From: Fluviicoccus sp.
Lineage (GTDB): Bacteria > Pseudomonadota > Gammaproteobacteria > Pseudomonadales > Moraxellaceae
Assembly (NCBI RefSeq): GCF_030646115.1
Contig: NZ_JAUSMX010000006.1
Location: 1 to 64,000 of the forward strand
Length of the DNA stretch: 64,000 nt
Direction: 5' to 3'
Below, piece by piece: positions 9,813-18,157 of this stretch. Position 1 is the stretch's first letter; each line of letters opens with the position of its first letter. The notes under the pieces are model-generated. The model saw only the letters and a program-made list of their open reading frames with translations, did no database searches and was not told the origin of the DNA. Position numbers and translations under genes: made by a program.

Positions 9813-10835
9813 TCAGGCTTCAGCGGCAAAGCCGGAGAATTCCGGCACATTCTCCGGCAACAACGTCTTCAGCTCCATCGACCCCGTTTTCAAGACTGCC
9901 ACCCGCTCCTGATTGCGACGACGGAACAGCACCAGTTCAGCTTGGGCAAACGGCGTCACCTTGACCACGGAGCGCCCACCGGAAGGATGATCGGCATGCC
10001 AGGCCATCCAAGGCGTAATACGCGGATTCTGCCCGTCCACCAAGACTTCCAGACCATATTCCGGATTCAGAAAAGTCACCCGCCAGCGGTAATTGTCCAG
10101 TGACTCCAGGCGGTGGCGAAAACTGCCCGCCAGACTGTCAAAGGCATAACGACGCCCGCGCAGTTTCAGGCAGGCCATGCCCAGATACGGGCTTTTCAAC
10201 CGCCCCAAACTCAGTCGCGTGTTGAAGCCGTAAAAACCGGCTCCGCTTTCCCCGTCAAAATGACTGCATTGCCCGGCGGCAAATTCGTGCGGATAACCGT
10301 TGCCCCAATAATGTGTATTTGTCAGCGCGAAACTTCCCGTCAACGCCAGCTTACCGGCAGCCAGCCGCCCTTCTGCAGCCATACCGCCATCACTGACGCG
10401 AATTCCATGCCTCGGCCACGGCAACTCATACCCGAAATTTCCGGCAGACTGGTCTGGGCGTTGCAGACGCATATCCCAAGCTGCGGCGGCTTCAGCCGAA
10501 TGCAGCTTGCCACGCAAGCGGTTGCGCGAAACCTCGACAAATGAACCGGAGCCGAAACTGAAGGTAAAATGTTCCCAGTCGGCAATTTTCTTCAGTTGCC
10601 GGTGATGCAACTCCGTCATGCTTTCACGTTCCACCACACATTGACGGCTGCCGCTGACACGGTCAAAGCACATCAGCGCCACCTCAACCAACCCGTTGCC
10701 GCGCCATAGCGGCCTGAAGGTCACATGCTTGAGAATGAAGGCATAACGCCCGTCCGCACTCTCCCCCCGGAAGTCATGGGTCTCATACAGGCCGCCACGG
10801 GTGGCCATTATCTGGAGTCGGGATGTCAGCGCCAT
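9813..10835 (-). CDS. Uncharacterised protein, possibly lipocalin-like (tocopherol cyclase/CrtC fold)
   Basis: A 340-residue protein without a signal peptide or membrane helix. I do not recognise a defined family with certainty. Alternating hydrophobic strands and aromatic-rich turns suggest an all-beta fold. The segment around residues 190-250 (THYWGNGYPHEFAAGQCSHF, then GFYGFNTRLS) recalls the conserved region of tocopherol-cyclase or carotenoid-hydratase-like double lipocalins, where a NWG..FPHEW..GQ pattern is typical. That similarity is my inference from a short motif. It lies 36 bp downstream of the exported protein at 10872 on the same strand, so the two probably form an operon. An alternative start ten codons downstream (ATG at 10805) is possible. 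Confidence 0.6.
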   Translation of the reverse strand: MALTSRLQIMATRGGLYETHDFRGESADGRYAFILKHVTFRPLWRGNGLVEVALMCFDRVSGSRQCVVERESMTELHHRQLKKIADWEHFTFSFGSGSFVEVSRNRLRGKLHSAEAAAAWDMRLQRPDQSAGNFGYELPWPRHGIRVSDGGMAAEGRLAAGKLALTGSFALTNTHYWGNGYPHEFAAGQCSHFDGESGAGFYGFNTRLSLGRLKSPYLGMACLKLRGRRYAFDSLAGSFRHRLESLDNYRWRVTFLNPEYGLEVLVDGQNPRITPWMAWHADHPSGGRSVVKVTPFAQAELVLFRRRNQERVAVLKTGSMELKTLLPENVPEFSGFAAEA

Positions 10836-10871
10836 ACTGGAAGTTTTTCCGGATGAATACAGGGTTCAGGC

Positions 10872-11912
10872 TTAATAACCGAATTGCGCTTCAAGCCTGA
10901 GGGTCATGGACGGTGTCCGGTCCCAACGGGTATTGCGCGACCAGGTCAGGTGCGGCTCAATTTCATAATAAACCCAAGGCCGCCAAAAGGATTGCCGATA
11001 AAGGACAAATACGCCCCGGGTACTTATCGACCAGTCAGGTTGCTGGACACCGTCAAAGGTGAATCCGTAACTCAAGGCTTTTTGCGAGCCTAGCCGATGC
11101 AGCAGCACCCAGTCCTGCCCCCAACGCATGCCAGTGGACTCCGGCTCAATCTGCCGGTATTGGAGCACGCTGGCAACCTTGAATACCGAATTGTCATCCA
11201 GCGCCCGCTCCAGGTCCAACCCGGTCAGGGCGCGGCCCTCTTCCTTGACTCCATAACGAAGTGTTTCGGTAAAACGGACCAGGGAAGAGTCGCTGAGCCG
11301 CCAGAGCCGTTGCGCCCGCACCCGGGCGTAAAGGTCCGGCGTGGAATGCACACCGATATCAAAGGAGTATTTGACCCGCGAGGCCAAGTCGGGAATCCAG
11401 CGAATGGCGGCGCTGGTCCGGGGATCAGAATTAACCGCTTCCACCGCTGAGTGCAGGAGATCTTCTTCATCGCTGACTACCAGACGAATCCGCTTGCGGG
11501 CATTGGGCAATACGGCTATGGCCCGAAAAGCGGCTCCGGTATGAAAACCCAGATTCTCATCCCATTTCTGGTAGGTGACAACGCGAAGCCGCATGCGGGC
11601 ATCATCAGGGCCGTACCAGCCGCCAAACAATCCGTCAAACCATTGCGCTGCCGAAGTCGTGCGGCCGGACAGCATGCAGTGCTGGTCATCCAGCCAGCCC
11701 ATGAAGCGTCCCTCGGCATCGCGCTGGATACAGTCCCGGATCGGCCCCGCGACTGAGGCCTGTGGTCCGGACGTCTCAACATTGGCACTGACGACGGGAG
11801 CTGCCGCAACCGGAGCGGAAACCGGCTCATCGGCAACGGCAGTGAGCGCATGCCCCATGACAACAACCGCCAGCACAGCCAACCCCGTCCTTTGAATTTG
11901 AAAACACCCCAC
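10872..11912 (-). CDS. Exported protein, probable outer-membrane beta-barrel, function unknown
   Basis: A protein of about 346 residues with a signal peptide (hydrophobic core LAVLAVVVMGHALTAVA, cleavage probably near VADEP). The mature part is rich in alternating polar and aromatic strands (YSFDIGVHS, LYARVRAQRLW, LVRFTETLRYG, VLQYRQIEP) and ends in LRLEAQFGY. A terminal aromatic residue is typical of outer-membrane barrels. I chose the GTG at 11912 because AAGGGGG lies five bases upstream and it places the signal peptide at the N terminus; the ATG at 11945 is open in frame but has no ribosome site. First gene of a two-gene unit with 9813. No family is recognised. Confidence 0.6.
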   Translation of the reverse strand: MGCFQIQRTGLAVLAVVVMGHALTAVADEPVSAPVAAAPVVSANVETSGPQASVAGPIRDCIQRDAEGRFMGWLDDQHCMLSGRTTSAAQWFDGLFGGWYGPDDARMRLRVVTYQKWDENLGFHTGAAFRAIAVLPNARKRIRLVVSDEEDLLHSAVEAVNSDPRTSAAIRWIPDLASRVKYSFDIGVHSTPDLYARVRAQRLWRLSDSSLVRFTETLRYGVKEEGRALTGLDLERALDDNSVFKVASVLQYRQIEPESTGMRWGQDWVLLHRLGSQKALSYGFTFDGVQQPDWSISTRGVFVLYRQSFWRPWVYYEIEPHLTWSRNTRWDRTPSMTLRLEAQFGY

Positions 11913-11993
11913 AGACACCCCCTTGCTGATATTGAGGTTCAGCATAACGACTGCCACGGGTCAGTCACAAGGGGTTATCGCCCTTCAGAAATG

Positions 11994-12022
11994 AAAAAGC
12001 CCCCATTATCAGGAGGCTCTTT
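11994..12022 (-). terminator. Terminator downstream of acyl-CoA dehydrogenase
   Basis: On the minus strand AAAGAGCCTCC pairs imperfectly (G:T wobbles) with GGGGGCTTTTT around a 7-nt loop and ends in five T residues. It is placed just after the stop codon at 12045. Confidence 0.6.
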
Positions 12023-12044
12023 CAACCAAAACTACCGCCGAAGA

Positions 12045-13823
12045 TCAGGCAAAGTAGTCCATATCGAACTGCATCACGCTGTCCGCACCGGCCTTGATGG
12101 TGGCAATGCGGCTGGTCAGCTCGGGCAACTGACGGGTGACAAAGAACCTGGCCAGCTTGAGCTTGTCGATGTAGAACGTGTCGCTCTTGCCGGCTGCCGC
12201 CTTGGCCAGCTTCGCCCACATGTAGGCAAAGCTCAGCAGGCCGAAAGCGTGCATGTAGTCCACAGCGGCGGCGTTGATTTCATCCGGGTTGACCTTGGAC
12301 TGCTCAACCACCCACTGCGTGGCGGACTCAATCTCATCCGCAGCCTGGGCCAGCGCCACTCGCATGAAGTCGAGCGAGGCGTCACCGGCCAGCGTCTCGT
12401 TGAAGGCGCGGATTTCGGCCAGATAGGACGCCACGAAGACGCCGTCGTTCTTGGCCACCTTGCGGCCCATCAGATCGTGCGCCTGCACGCCGTTGGTGCC
12501 TTCGTAGATTTGCGCGATACGGGTATCGCGCACCCACTGTTCCAGGCCCCATTCACGAATGTAGCCATGGCCGCCCAGCACTTGCTGGCCTTCGATGCAG
12601 TTTTCCAGACCCTTGTCGGTCAGGTAAGCCTTCACTACAGGCGTCAGCAGCGCGACACGGTCGGCAGCAGCTTTGCGCACAGCGGGATCTTCGCTGTATT
12701 TGTTCAGGTCCAGTTGCTGGGCGGCATAGATGGCGAAGGCGCGGCCGGCTTCGTTGTTGGCGCGGATCTTCAGCAGCATGCGGCGGACATCCGGATGCAC
12801 CAGCAGGCTGTCGGCGTTCTTCTCGGGCATCTTCACGCCGGTGGCGGAACGGCCTTGCAGACGGTCACGGGCATAGGCAGCGGCGTTCTGATAGGCGGCT
12901 TCGGAAGCGCCCAGACCCTGGATGCCCATCGACAGGCGCTCGTAGTTCATCATCACGAACATGGCTGCAAGGCCTTCATTGACCTTGCCGACCAGATAGC
13001 CCTTGGCGGCGTCGAAATTCATGACGCAGGTGGCAGAGCCCTTGATGCCCATCTTGTGCTCGATGGAACCGGCGGCCACCGTGTTGCGTTCACCCAACGA
13101 ACCGTCCGCGTTGACATGGAACTTCGGCACCAGGAACAGCGAGATGCCGCGCGAACCGGCCGGAGCGTCCGGCAACTTGGCCAGAACCAGGTGAATGTGG
13201 TTGTCGCACAGGTCGTGCTCACCACCGGTAATGAAGATCTTGGTGCCGGAAATGAGGAAGGAACCGTCGGCTTGCGGCTCAGCCTTGGTGCGGATGATGC
13301 CCAGGTCGGTGCCGGAATGCGGTTCGGTCAGGCACATGGTGCCAGCCCATTCGCCGGAGTACATCTTCGGCAGGTAGAGGTTGTTCAGTTCCGCCCCGGC
13401 ATGCTGGGTCATGGCCATGCCCGCGCCGATGGTCAGCAGCGGATACAGGGTGAAGGACGGGTTGGTGGCGAACAGCATTTCATCGGTCAGCACGGTGACC
13501 ATTTTCGGCATGGCCTGGCCGCCAAATTCCTCTTCCGCACCCAGACCGATCCAGCCGCCTTCGGCGTATTGCTTGAAGGCTTCCTTGAAACCCTTCGGGG
13601 TGGTGACCACGCCGTTGTTGAAGGTGCAGCCTTCTTCATCACCGGAACGGTTGATGGGCAGCAGCACGTTTTCACTGAACTTGGCCATTTCTTCGAGAAT
13701 GGCGTTGACGGTGTCCAGATCGACATGGCTCATGGCCGGGTTGGCCTGCCAGAATTCGTTGGCGTTGAAGACTTCGTCCAGCACGAAACGCATGTCGCGG
13801 AGGGGGGCTTTGAACAGGGGCAT
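12045..13823 (-). CDS. Acyl-CoA dehydrogenase, long (about 600-residue) type
   Basis: A 592-residue FAD-dependent acyl-CoA dehydrogenase, catalysing the first step of beta-oxidation (alpha,beta-desaturation of acyl-CoA). The middle domain has the FAD-binding signatures LTEPHSGTDLG and KIFITGGEHD. The C-terminal helical domain has GGHGYIREWGLEQWVRDTRI followed by IYEGTNGVQA, whose glutamate is the expected catalytic base. A further 130-residue C-terminal extension (DASLDFMRVA to the end) is typical of the long proteobacterial subfamily. It is paralogous to the gene at 13984, with the same start motif ALYKAPLRDM / PLFKAPLRDM. TGAGGA precedes the ATG. Chain-length preference cannot be told from sequence. 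Confidence 0.93.
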   Translation of the reverse strand: MPLFKAPLRDMRFVLDEVFNANEFWQANPAMSHVDLDTVNAILEEMAKFSENVLLPINRSGDEEGCTFNNGVVTTPKGFKEAFKQYAEGGWIGLGAEEEFGGQAMPKMVTVLTDEMLFATNPSFTLYPLLTIGAGMAMTQHAGAELNNLYLPKMYSGEWAGTMCLTEPHSGTDLGIIRTKAEPQADGSFLISGTKIFITGGEHDLCDNHIHLVLAKLPDAPAGSRGISLFLVPKFHVNADGSLGERNTVAAGSIEHKMGIKGSATCVMNFDAAKGYLVGKVNEGLAAMFVMMNYERLSMGIQGLGASEAAYQNAAAYARDRLQGRSATGVKMPEKNADSLLVHPDVRRMLLKIRANNEAGRAFAIYAAQQLDLNKYSEDPAVRKAAADRVALLTPVVKAYLTDKGLENCIEGQQVLGGHGYIREWGLEQWVRDTRIAQIYEGTNGVQAHDLMGRKVAKNDGVFVASYLAEIRAFNETLAGDASLDFMRVALAQAADEIESATQWVVEQSKVNPDEINAAAVDYMHAFGLLSFAYMWAKLAKAAAGKSDTFYIDKLKLARFFVTRQLPELTSRIATIKAGADSVMQFDMDYFA

Positions 13824-13850
13824 GATGAATCCTCATTGAACACGTTGACT

Positions 13851-13916
13851 GTAGGTCGGGCTTCAGCCCGACACTCACTGGCGTCAAGGGTAAGTCGGGC
13901 TGTAGCCCGACCTACA
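13851..13916. repeat. REP-like palindromic element pair in inverted orientation
   Basis: Copy A (13851-13873) reads GTAGGTCGGGCTTCAGCCCG followed by ACA. Copy B (13894-13916) is its near-exact reverse complement, with one internal change, ending CCTACA. Each copy is itself a small hairpin. The GTAG head followed by a palindrome is the hallmark of REP elements mobilised by RAYT transposases. A third copy at 30013-30035 is identical to the reverse complement of copy A. Confidence 0.8.
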
Positions 13917-13930
13917 TGAAAACATTCAGA

Positions 13931-13959
13931 AAAAAGCCCGCAATCAACGCGGGCTTTTC
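13931..13959 (-). terminator. Intrinsic terminator after the second acyl-CoA dehydrogenase
   Basis: Stem AAAAGCCCGC (13932-13941) pairs with GCGGGCTTTT (13949-13958) around a 7-nt loop and is followed by a run of T on the minus strand. It ends transcription from the gene at 13984, so the two dehydrogenases are probably separate transcripts. Confidence 0.8.
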
Positions 13960-13983
13960 TCAATTCAACCGATTATCTCAAAA

Positions 13984-15771
13984 TCAGAATGCAAAAGCAT
14001 CCGCCGAGATTTGGTTGAGCGTTTCCAAGCCGGAATCGATGATCTCGATGTGGGCCTTGGTGCGCGGCAGAATCTTCTTGAAGTAGAACTGCGCGGTTTG
14101 CACCTTGGCCTTGTAGAAGGCGGCATCGCCTTCACCGGCGGCCAGCTTGTCCTGGGCAACCTTGGCCATCCAGGCCCACAGGTAAGCCATGGTGACATAG
14201 CCGGAGAACATCAGGTAATCCACGGCAGCGGCACCGACTTCGTCGGCATTGCCCATGGCCTTCATGCCGACACGGGTGGTGACATCGCCCCACTCCTTGT
14301 TCAGCGCGGCCAGCGGACGCACGAATTCGGCCATGGCGGCATTGCCTTCCTGGGCGGCGCAGAACTTGTGCACGACTTTGGTGAAGTTGCGCAGCAGTCC
14401 GCCCTGGGTTTGCAGGACCTTGCGGCCCAGCAGGTCCAGCGCCTGGATCTGGGTGGTGCCTTCGTACAGCAGGGCAATACGGGTGTCACGGACGATCTGT
14501 TCCATGCCCCATTCACGGATGAAGCCGTGACCGCCATAAACCTGGACACCGGCGTTGGCGGCTTCATAACCGACTTCGGTCAGGAAGGCCTTGGCGATCG
14601 GGGTCAGCATCGACATCATGTCGTCAGCGGCCTTCTTGTCTTCGTCAGACGCAGAGCCTTCCAGCGTGTCAGAGAAGGTGGACAGCCAGTACACCATCAG
14701 GCGGCCGCCTTCGGCAAAGGCCTTCTGGGTCAACAGCAGCTGGCGCACGGCGGGATGCACGATGATCGGGTCGGCTTCCTTCTCGGGAGCCTTGGGGCCG
14801 GTCAGCGAACGCATGGCCAGACGGTCCTTGGCGTACAGCAGCGCGCCCTGGAACGAACCTTCGGCGGCGCACACACCTTGCAGCGCAGTGCCGACACGGG
14901 CGGTGTTCATGAAGGTGAACATGCAGTTCAGGCCCTTGTTGGGGGGGCCGATCAGGAAGCCGGTGGCTTCGTCGAAGTTCATGACGCAGGTGGCGGAAGC
15001 CTTGATGCCCATCTTGTGCTCAATGGAGCCACACTTCACGCCGTTGCGCTCACCGGAGCCGGGCATGAACTTGGGAACCAGGAACAGCGAGATGCCCTTG
15101 GTGCCCTTGGGGGCGTCCGGCAGGCGGGCCAGCACCACGTGCACGATGTTCTCGGCCATGTCATGCTCACCGGCGGAGATGAAGATCTTGTTGCCGGTGA
15201 TCTTGTACGAGCCGTCAGCCTGCGGTTCGGCCTTGGTGCGAATGAGGCCCAGGTCGGAACCGGCGTGCGATTCGGTCAGGCACATGGTGCCGGTCCACTC
15301 GCCCGACACCAGCTTGGTCAGGTACGTTTCTTTCTGTTCGTCGCTGCCGTGGGCGGCAACAGTATTGATGGCGCCGTGCGACAGGCCGGGGTACATGGAC
15401 CAGGACCAGTTGGCGGTGCCGGTCATTTCGCTCATGGCAATGCCCAAGGAAGGAGGCAGGCCTTGGCCGCCTTGTTCCACCGGAGCAGCCAGCGAACCCA
15501 GACCCAGTTCGACGAACTTGGCGTAGGCTTCCTTGAAGCCGGTGGGGGTGGTGACCACGCCATCGTCAAAGCCGCAGCCTTCTTCATCACCGGAGCGGTT
15601 GATCGGGGACAGTTCGTTCTCGGAGAACTGGGCGCCGGTTTCGAGGACGCTGTTGACCAGGTCACGATCCACTTCCGCAAAATGGGGAAGGGACTTGTAG
15701 TGGTTTTCCACGTTCAGCACTTCGTGCATAACGAACTGCATGTCACGGAGGGGAGCCTTGTACAATGCCAT
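13984..15771 (-). CDS. Acyl-CoA dehydrogenase, long type, paralogue of 12045
   Basis: A 595-residue flavoprotein of fatty acid beta-oxidation, in the same long subfamily as its neighbour. The FAD-binding motifs are LTESHAGSDLG and KIFISAGEHD. The C-terminal catalytic region has GGHGFIREWGMEQIVRDTRI and LYEGTTQIQA with the catalytic glutamate. The extra C-terminal domain (about residue 460 onward) is present. GAGAGG lies eight bases before the ATG. A candidate TetR-type operator at 15895 lies about 125 bp upstream, so fatty-acid-responsive repression is plausible but unproven. Tandem duplication with later divergence is the simplest origin of the pair. Confidence 0.93.
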   Translation of the reverse strand: MALYKAPLRDMQFVMHEVLNVENHYKSLPHFAEVDRDLVNSVLETGAQFSENELSPINRSGDEEGCGFDDGVVTTPTGFKEAYAKFVELGLGSLAAPVEQGGQGLPPSLGIAMSEMTGTANWSWSMYPGLSHGAINTVAAHGSDEQKETYLTKLVSGEWTGTMCLTESHAGSDLGLIRTKAEPQADGSYKITGNKIFISAGEHDMAENIVHVVLARLPDAPKGTKGISLFLVPKFMPGSGERNGVKCGSIEHKMGIKASATCVMNFDEATGFLIGPPNKGLNCMFTFMNTARVGTALQGVCAAEGSFQGALLYAKDRLAMRSLTGPKAPEKEADPIIVHPAVRQLLLTQKAFAEGGRLMVYWLSTFSDTLEGSASDEDKKAADDMMSMLTPIAKAFLTEVGYEAANAGVQVYGGHGFIREWGMEQIVRDTRIALLYEGTTQIQALDLLGRKVLQTQGGLLRNFTKVVHKFCAAQEGNAAMAEFVRPLAALNKEWGDVTTRVGMKAMGNADEVGAAAVDYLMFSGYVTMAYLWAWMAKVAQDKLAAGEGDAAFYKAKVQTAQFYFKKILPRTKAHIEIIDSGLETLNQISADAFAF

Positions 15772-15894
15772 GATGATGACCTCTCTGGTGCTTGGGTCGC
15801 CTTCCTGCAGAGGAAAGCGGCTACGATTTGTCGACAGACGGAAAAGCGGTGACGTAGTGTAGAAACTGCTCGGTTCTCAACCTAGCTATTTTCA

Positions 15895-15908
15895 TGACCG
15901 CCCGGTCA
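15895..15908. promoter_or_regulatory. Candidate TetR-family operator TGACCG-CC-CGGTCA
   Basis: A perfect 6+6 inverted repeat with a 2-bp spacer lies in the 313-bp gap between the dehydrogenase start (15771) and the lipoprotein gene (16085). Operators of this shape are typical of TetR-family regulators, including those that control fatty-acid degradation genes in betaproteobacteria. The regulator is not encoded nearby, so the assignment is an inference. Confidence 0.45.
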
Positions 15909-15960
15909 CATCTTTATCCATCCGGTGTTTTTCCCAAAATCATTGTCCATGGCCGGAATG

Positions 15961-16000
15961 ATTTGTGCGCCTGAACAAATTCATTTTTGTCCAAGACAAA
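15961..16000. promoter_or_regulatory. Two adjacent inverted repeats with TTTGT/ACAAA arms
   Basis: ATTTGT-(8)-ACAAAT at 15961-15980 and TTTGTC-CAA-GACAAA at 15986-16000 lie one after the other about 100 bp upstream of the lipoprotein gene. Both use the same arm sequence, which suggests a pair of binding sites for one regulator. No regulator family is assigned. The rest of the gap 15772-16084 shows nothing else I can name. Confidence 0.3.
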
Positions 16001-16084
16001 CCTTCATCAGCGATATAACTTCATCAACTGTCCGAAGCGGCGGTTTATGGTACAGTCCGGCAAATTTTCCGGAGAATACCCACG

Positions 16085-16525
16085 ATGAAATCGCACGCCT
16101 TGATTCCGATGCTGTTGTCAGCCAGCCTGCTGAGTGCTTGCGGCACCATGAATATGGCCCCTGCGACCGGCGGCGCTCCCCGGCCTGCCTTTAAAGACAC
16201 CATGGCGGGCATGGCCACGGTCAGTTCGCTGATGGTGGCGCTGGAACTGAAGCGTCAACGCACTCAGGAAACCCTGAAGACCCAGAAATCTTCCGACGGC
16301 ATCGCCAAATATCAGTCCCGCCTGTCGGCCATCGACAGCATCAAGGGCAATCTGGTGAATTACTCCACCGGGCAGCTGTCGCTGGGCGACCGCATTTCAC
16401 TGGTCACGGCTTCGACCGATATTGCGAAGTCGAAGCTGCCGGATTACGGCGATATCATCAATATGCTGGGTACGCTGGGGCAAGTGCTGCTGACGACGCA
16501 GGCGCAGATGAAGGCGGGGCAGTAA
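16085..16525 (+). CDS. Small lipoprotein, function unknown
   Basis: A 146-residue protein with a clear lipoprotein signal: positive N terminus, hydrophobic core and lipobox LLSAC, with the acylated cysteine at residue 19. The mature part is mostly helical and rich in Lys, Gln, Ser and Thr (ELKRQRTQETLKTQKSSDG, then SRLSAIDSIKGNLVNYSTG). A weakly hydrophobic end contains IINMLGTLGQVLL. I recognise no family. GGAGA precedes the ATG. It stands alone, followed by intergenic repeats, and may be regulated through the inverted repeats at 15961-16000. Confidence 0.75.
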   Translation: MKSHALIPMLLSASLLSACGTMNMAPATGGAPRPAFKDTMAGMATVSSLMVALELKRQRTQETLKTQKSSDGIAKYQSRLSAIDSIKGNLVNYSTGQLSLGDRISLVTASTDIAKSKLPDYGDIINMLGTLGQVLLTTQAQMKAGQ

Positions 16526-16528
16526 GAG

Positions 16529-16628
16529 AAAACCCCGGCACTTCGTGCCGCCCCCTTTCCAAGGGGGCTATCAACTTACAGCACGCCCCCTCGGAAAGGG
16601 GGCCGACGGCGCAGCCGGAGGGGGGGTT
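16529..16628. repeat. Long inverted intergenic repeat (CCCCTTTCC-AAGGGGG units)
   Basis: A unit with a GGCAC-TTC-GTGCC hairpin and CCCCCTTTCCAAGGGGG (16529-16568) is followed by a similar unit in opposite orientation (16584-16628). Together they can fold into one large stem. A related unit occurs at 29757-29800 after plsY. They may act as terminators or mRNA stabilisers. The remaining bases to 16777 show no gene. Confidence 0.6.
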
Positions 16629-16777
16629 TACGCCCCACTTATTAACAAAGAATGGCTTCCCCCAACTCTGCAAAGCCTCTCCCTCAATCCTCCCCAATCT
16701 GGCACAGGACTTGCTGCTTTACTGGCTAGACGGCCCCCGGCCGCACCACAGCAACCCAAAACCAAGGGGATTTCCAG

Positions 16778-18049
16778 ATGTCGCCGACACACACATCCCT
16801 GCACCACCCCATGACAGCACTGGTTCTCACCGCCGGAGGCGCGCGCGGCGCCTATCAGGCCGGAGTGCTCAAACGCATCAGTGAACTGCCGTCGCTGGCC
16901 AACCGCCCTGCCCCGTTTCCGATCATTACCGGTGCATCGGCGGGCGCTATCAATGGCGCAGCAGTCGCCGCTCATCACGACAACTTCCGGCATGCCGCCC
17001 AATTACTGGTCAAGCTCTGGTCCAACCTCCAGGCGTCGGATGTCTATCGCACCGACTCCGCCGCCATGGCCCGCAATGCCGGGCGACTGGCGCTGGATTT
17101 CACGCTGGGCGGCCTCACCGGGGCCGGGCGGGTGCAGTCGCTGGTGGACTCCACGCCACTGTTCGGTTTTCTGGGCCGTCATCTGCAACTGGACGGTATC
17201 CGCCGCGCCGTCCGTGAAGGCGGTTTGTACGCGTTCGGCGTCACGGCCACCGGCTACCACTCCGGGCGCGCCTTCACCTTTATTGAAGGCAAGGACGGCC
17301 ATCCGCTGTGGAACAAGAGCCGACGGGTTGCGCTACGCGCGGAAATGACCCTGCCACACATCCTGGCGTCGGCGGCTATTCCCATCGTCTTTCCGCCCGT
17401 GGAGCTTTCCACCGGCAACGGCAACGCCTATTTCGGCGATGGCGCCATGCGCTTGATCACACCGCTGAGCCCAGCCATCCGCCTGGGCGCTGAACGGCTG
17501 CTGGCCATTGGCGTGCGTTGCCAGGAATCGGCGGACAGCCTCTTACGCTCCGAACTATCGTCCGGGGAGGATTTCATCAGCGACCTGAAACGGCCGCCGT
17601 TGTCGCAAATTTGCGGCACCCTGATGAACGCTATTTTCCTCGACCATCTGGACGCCGACCTCGACCACCTGAAACGGATGAATGCCTTTGTCGGCGCTTA
17701 CCAGAAGCTGGCAGCCTCGGTGCCCGCCCTGCCCTCCGAGCCGGACCACGAACCGATGCGTCAGGTGACACCACTGGTGATTTCCCCTTCCGCCGATATC
17801 GCCATCATCGCCAAGACGCTGGAACACCGCATGCCGCGCAGCGTGCGCTACCTGATGGACGGACTGGGCACGCCGGATGCTCAAAGCGCCGACCTCAGCA
17901 GCTTCCTGTTGTTCGACTCCGCCTTTACCCGCGAGTTGATCCAGCTGGGCTATCGCGATGCGGCGCAACGCATTGATGAAATCGAGGCCTTCCTGCGGGA
18001 ACCTTCCAAACCGGAAGAACGCAGCCCGCAGGAATCGCAGGTGGCCTGA
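16778..18049 (+). CDS. Patatin-like phospholipase
   Basis: A 423-residue patatin-family lipid acyl hydrolase. The oxyanion-hole loop is GGARGAYQAGVL near residue 20, the nucleophile elbow is GASAG (GxSxG), and the catalytic aspartate is in DGAMR near residue 225. This Ser-Asp dyad is the family signature. There is no signal peptide, so it is probably cytoplasmic or membrane-associated. After about residue 290 there is a helical extension (HLKRMNAFVGAYQKL) and a basic-acidic tail, which resemble regulatory extensions of the family. AAGGGG eight bases before the ATG supports this start; the internal ATG at 16811 is an alternative. The substrate is unknown. Confidence 0.88.
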   Translation: MSPTHTSLHHPMTALVLTAGGARGAYQAGVLKRISELPSLANRPAPFPIITGASAGAINGAAVAAHHDNFRHAAQLLVKLWSNLQASDVYRTDSAAMARNAGRLALDFTLGGLTGAGRVQSLVDSTPLFGFLGRHLQLDGIRRAVREGGLYAFGVTATGYHSGRAFTFIEGKDGHPLWNKSRRVALRAEMTLPHILASAAIPIVFPPVELSTGNGNAYFGDGAMRLITPLSPAIRLGAERLLAIGVRCQESADSLLRSELSSGEDFISDLKRPPLSQICGTLMNAIFLDHLDADLDHLKRMNAFVGAYQKLAASVPALPSEPDHEPMRQVTPLVISPSADIAIIAKTLEHRMPRSVRYLMDGLGTPDAQSADLSSFLLFDSAFTRELIQLGYRDAAQRIDEIEAFLREPSKPEERSPQESQVA

Positions 18050-18157
18050 AGCATGCCGCTTGGAATCCGGGAGGACGGGGTCTATGCTGATCGTTGGCCG
18101 GAGTCCTTCGGGCTTTGCGAGCCTTGTCCGCCACCCTATTATCCGTGAGAGTGCGCC

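Noticed and set aside
11850-15852. Two long plus-strand frames opposite the acyl-CoA dehydrogenases
   Set aside because: They are antisense shadows of two clear enzymes, with Gly/His/Val-rich composition and no recognisable domain.
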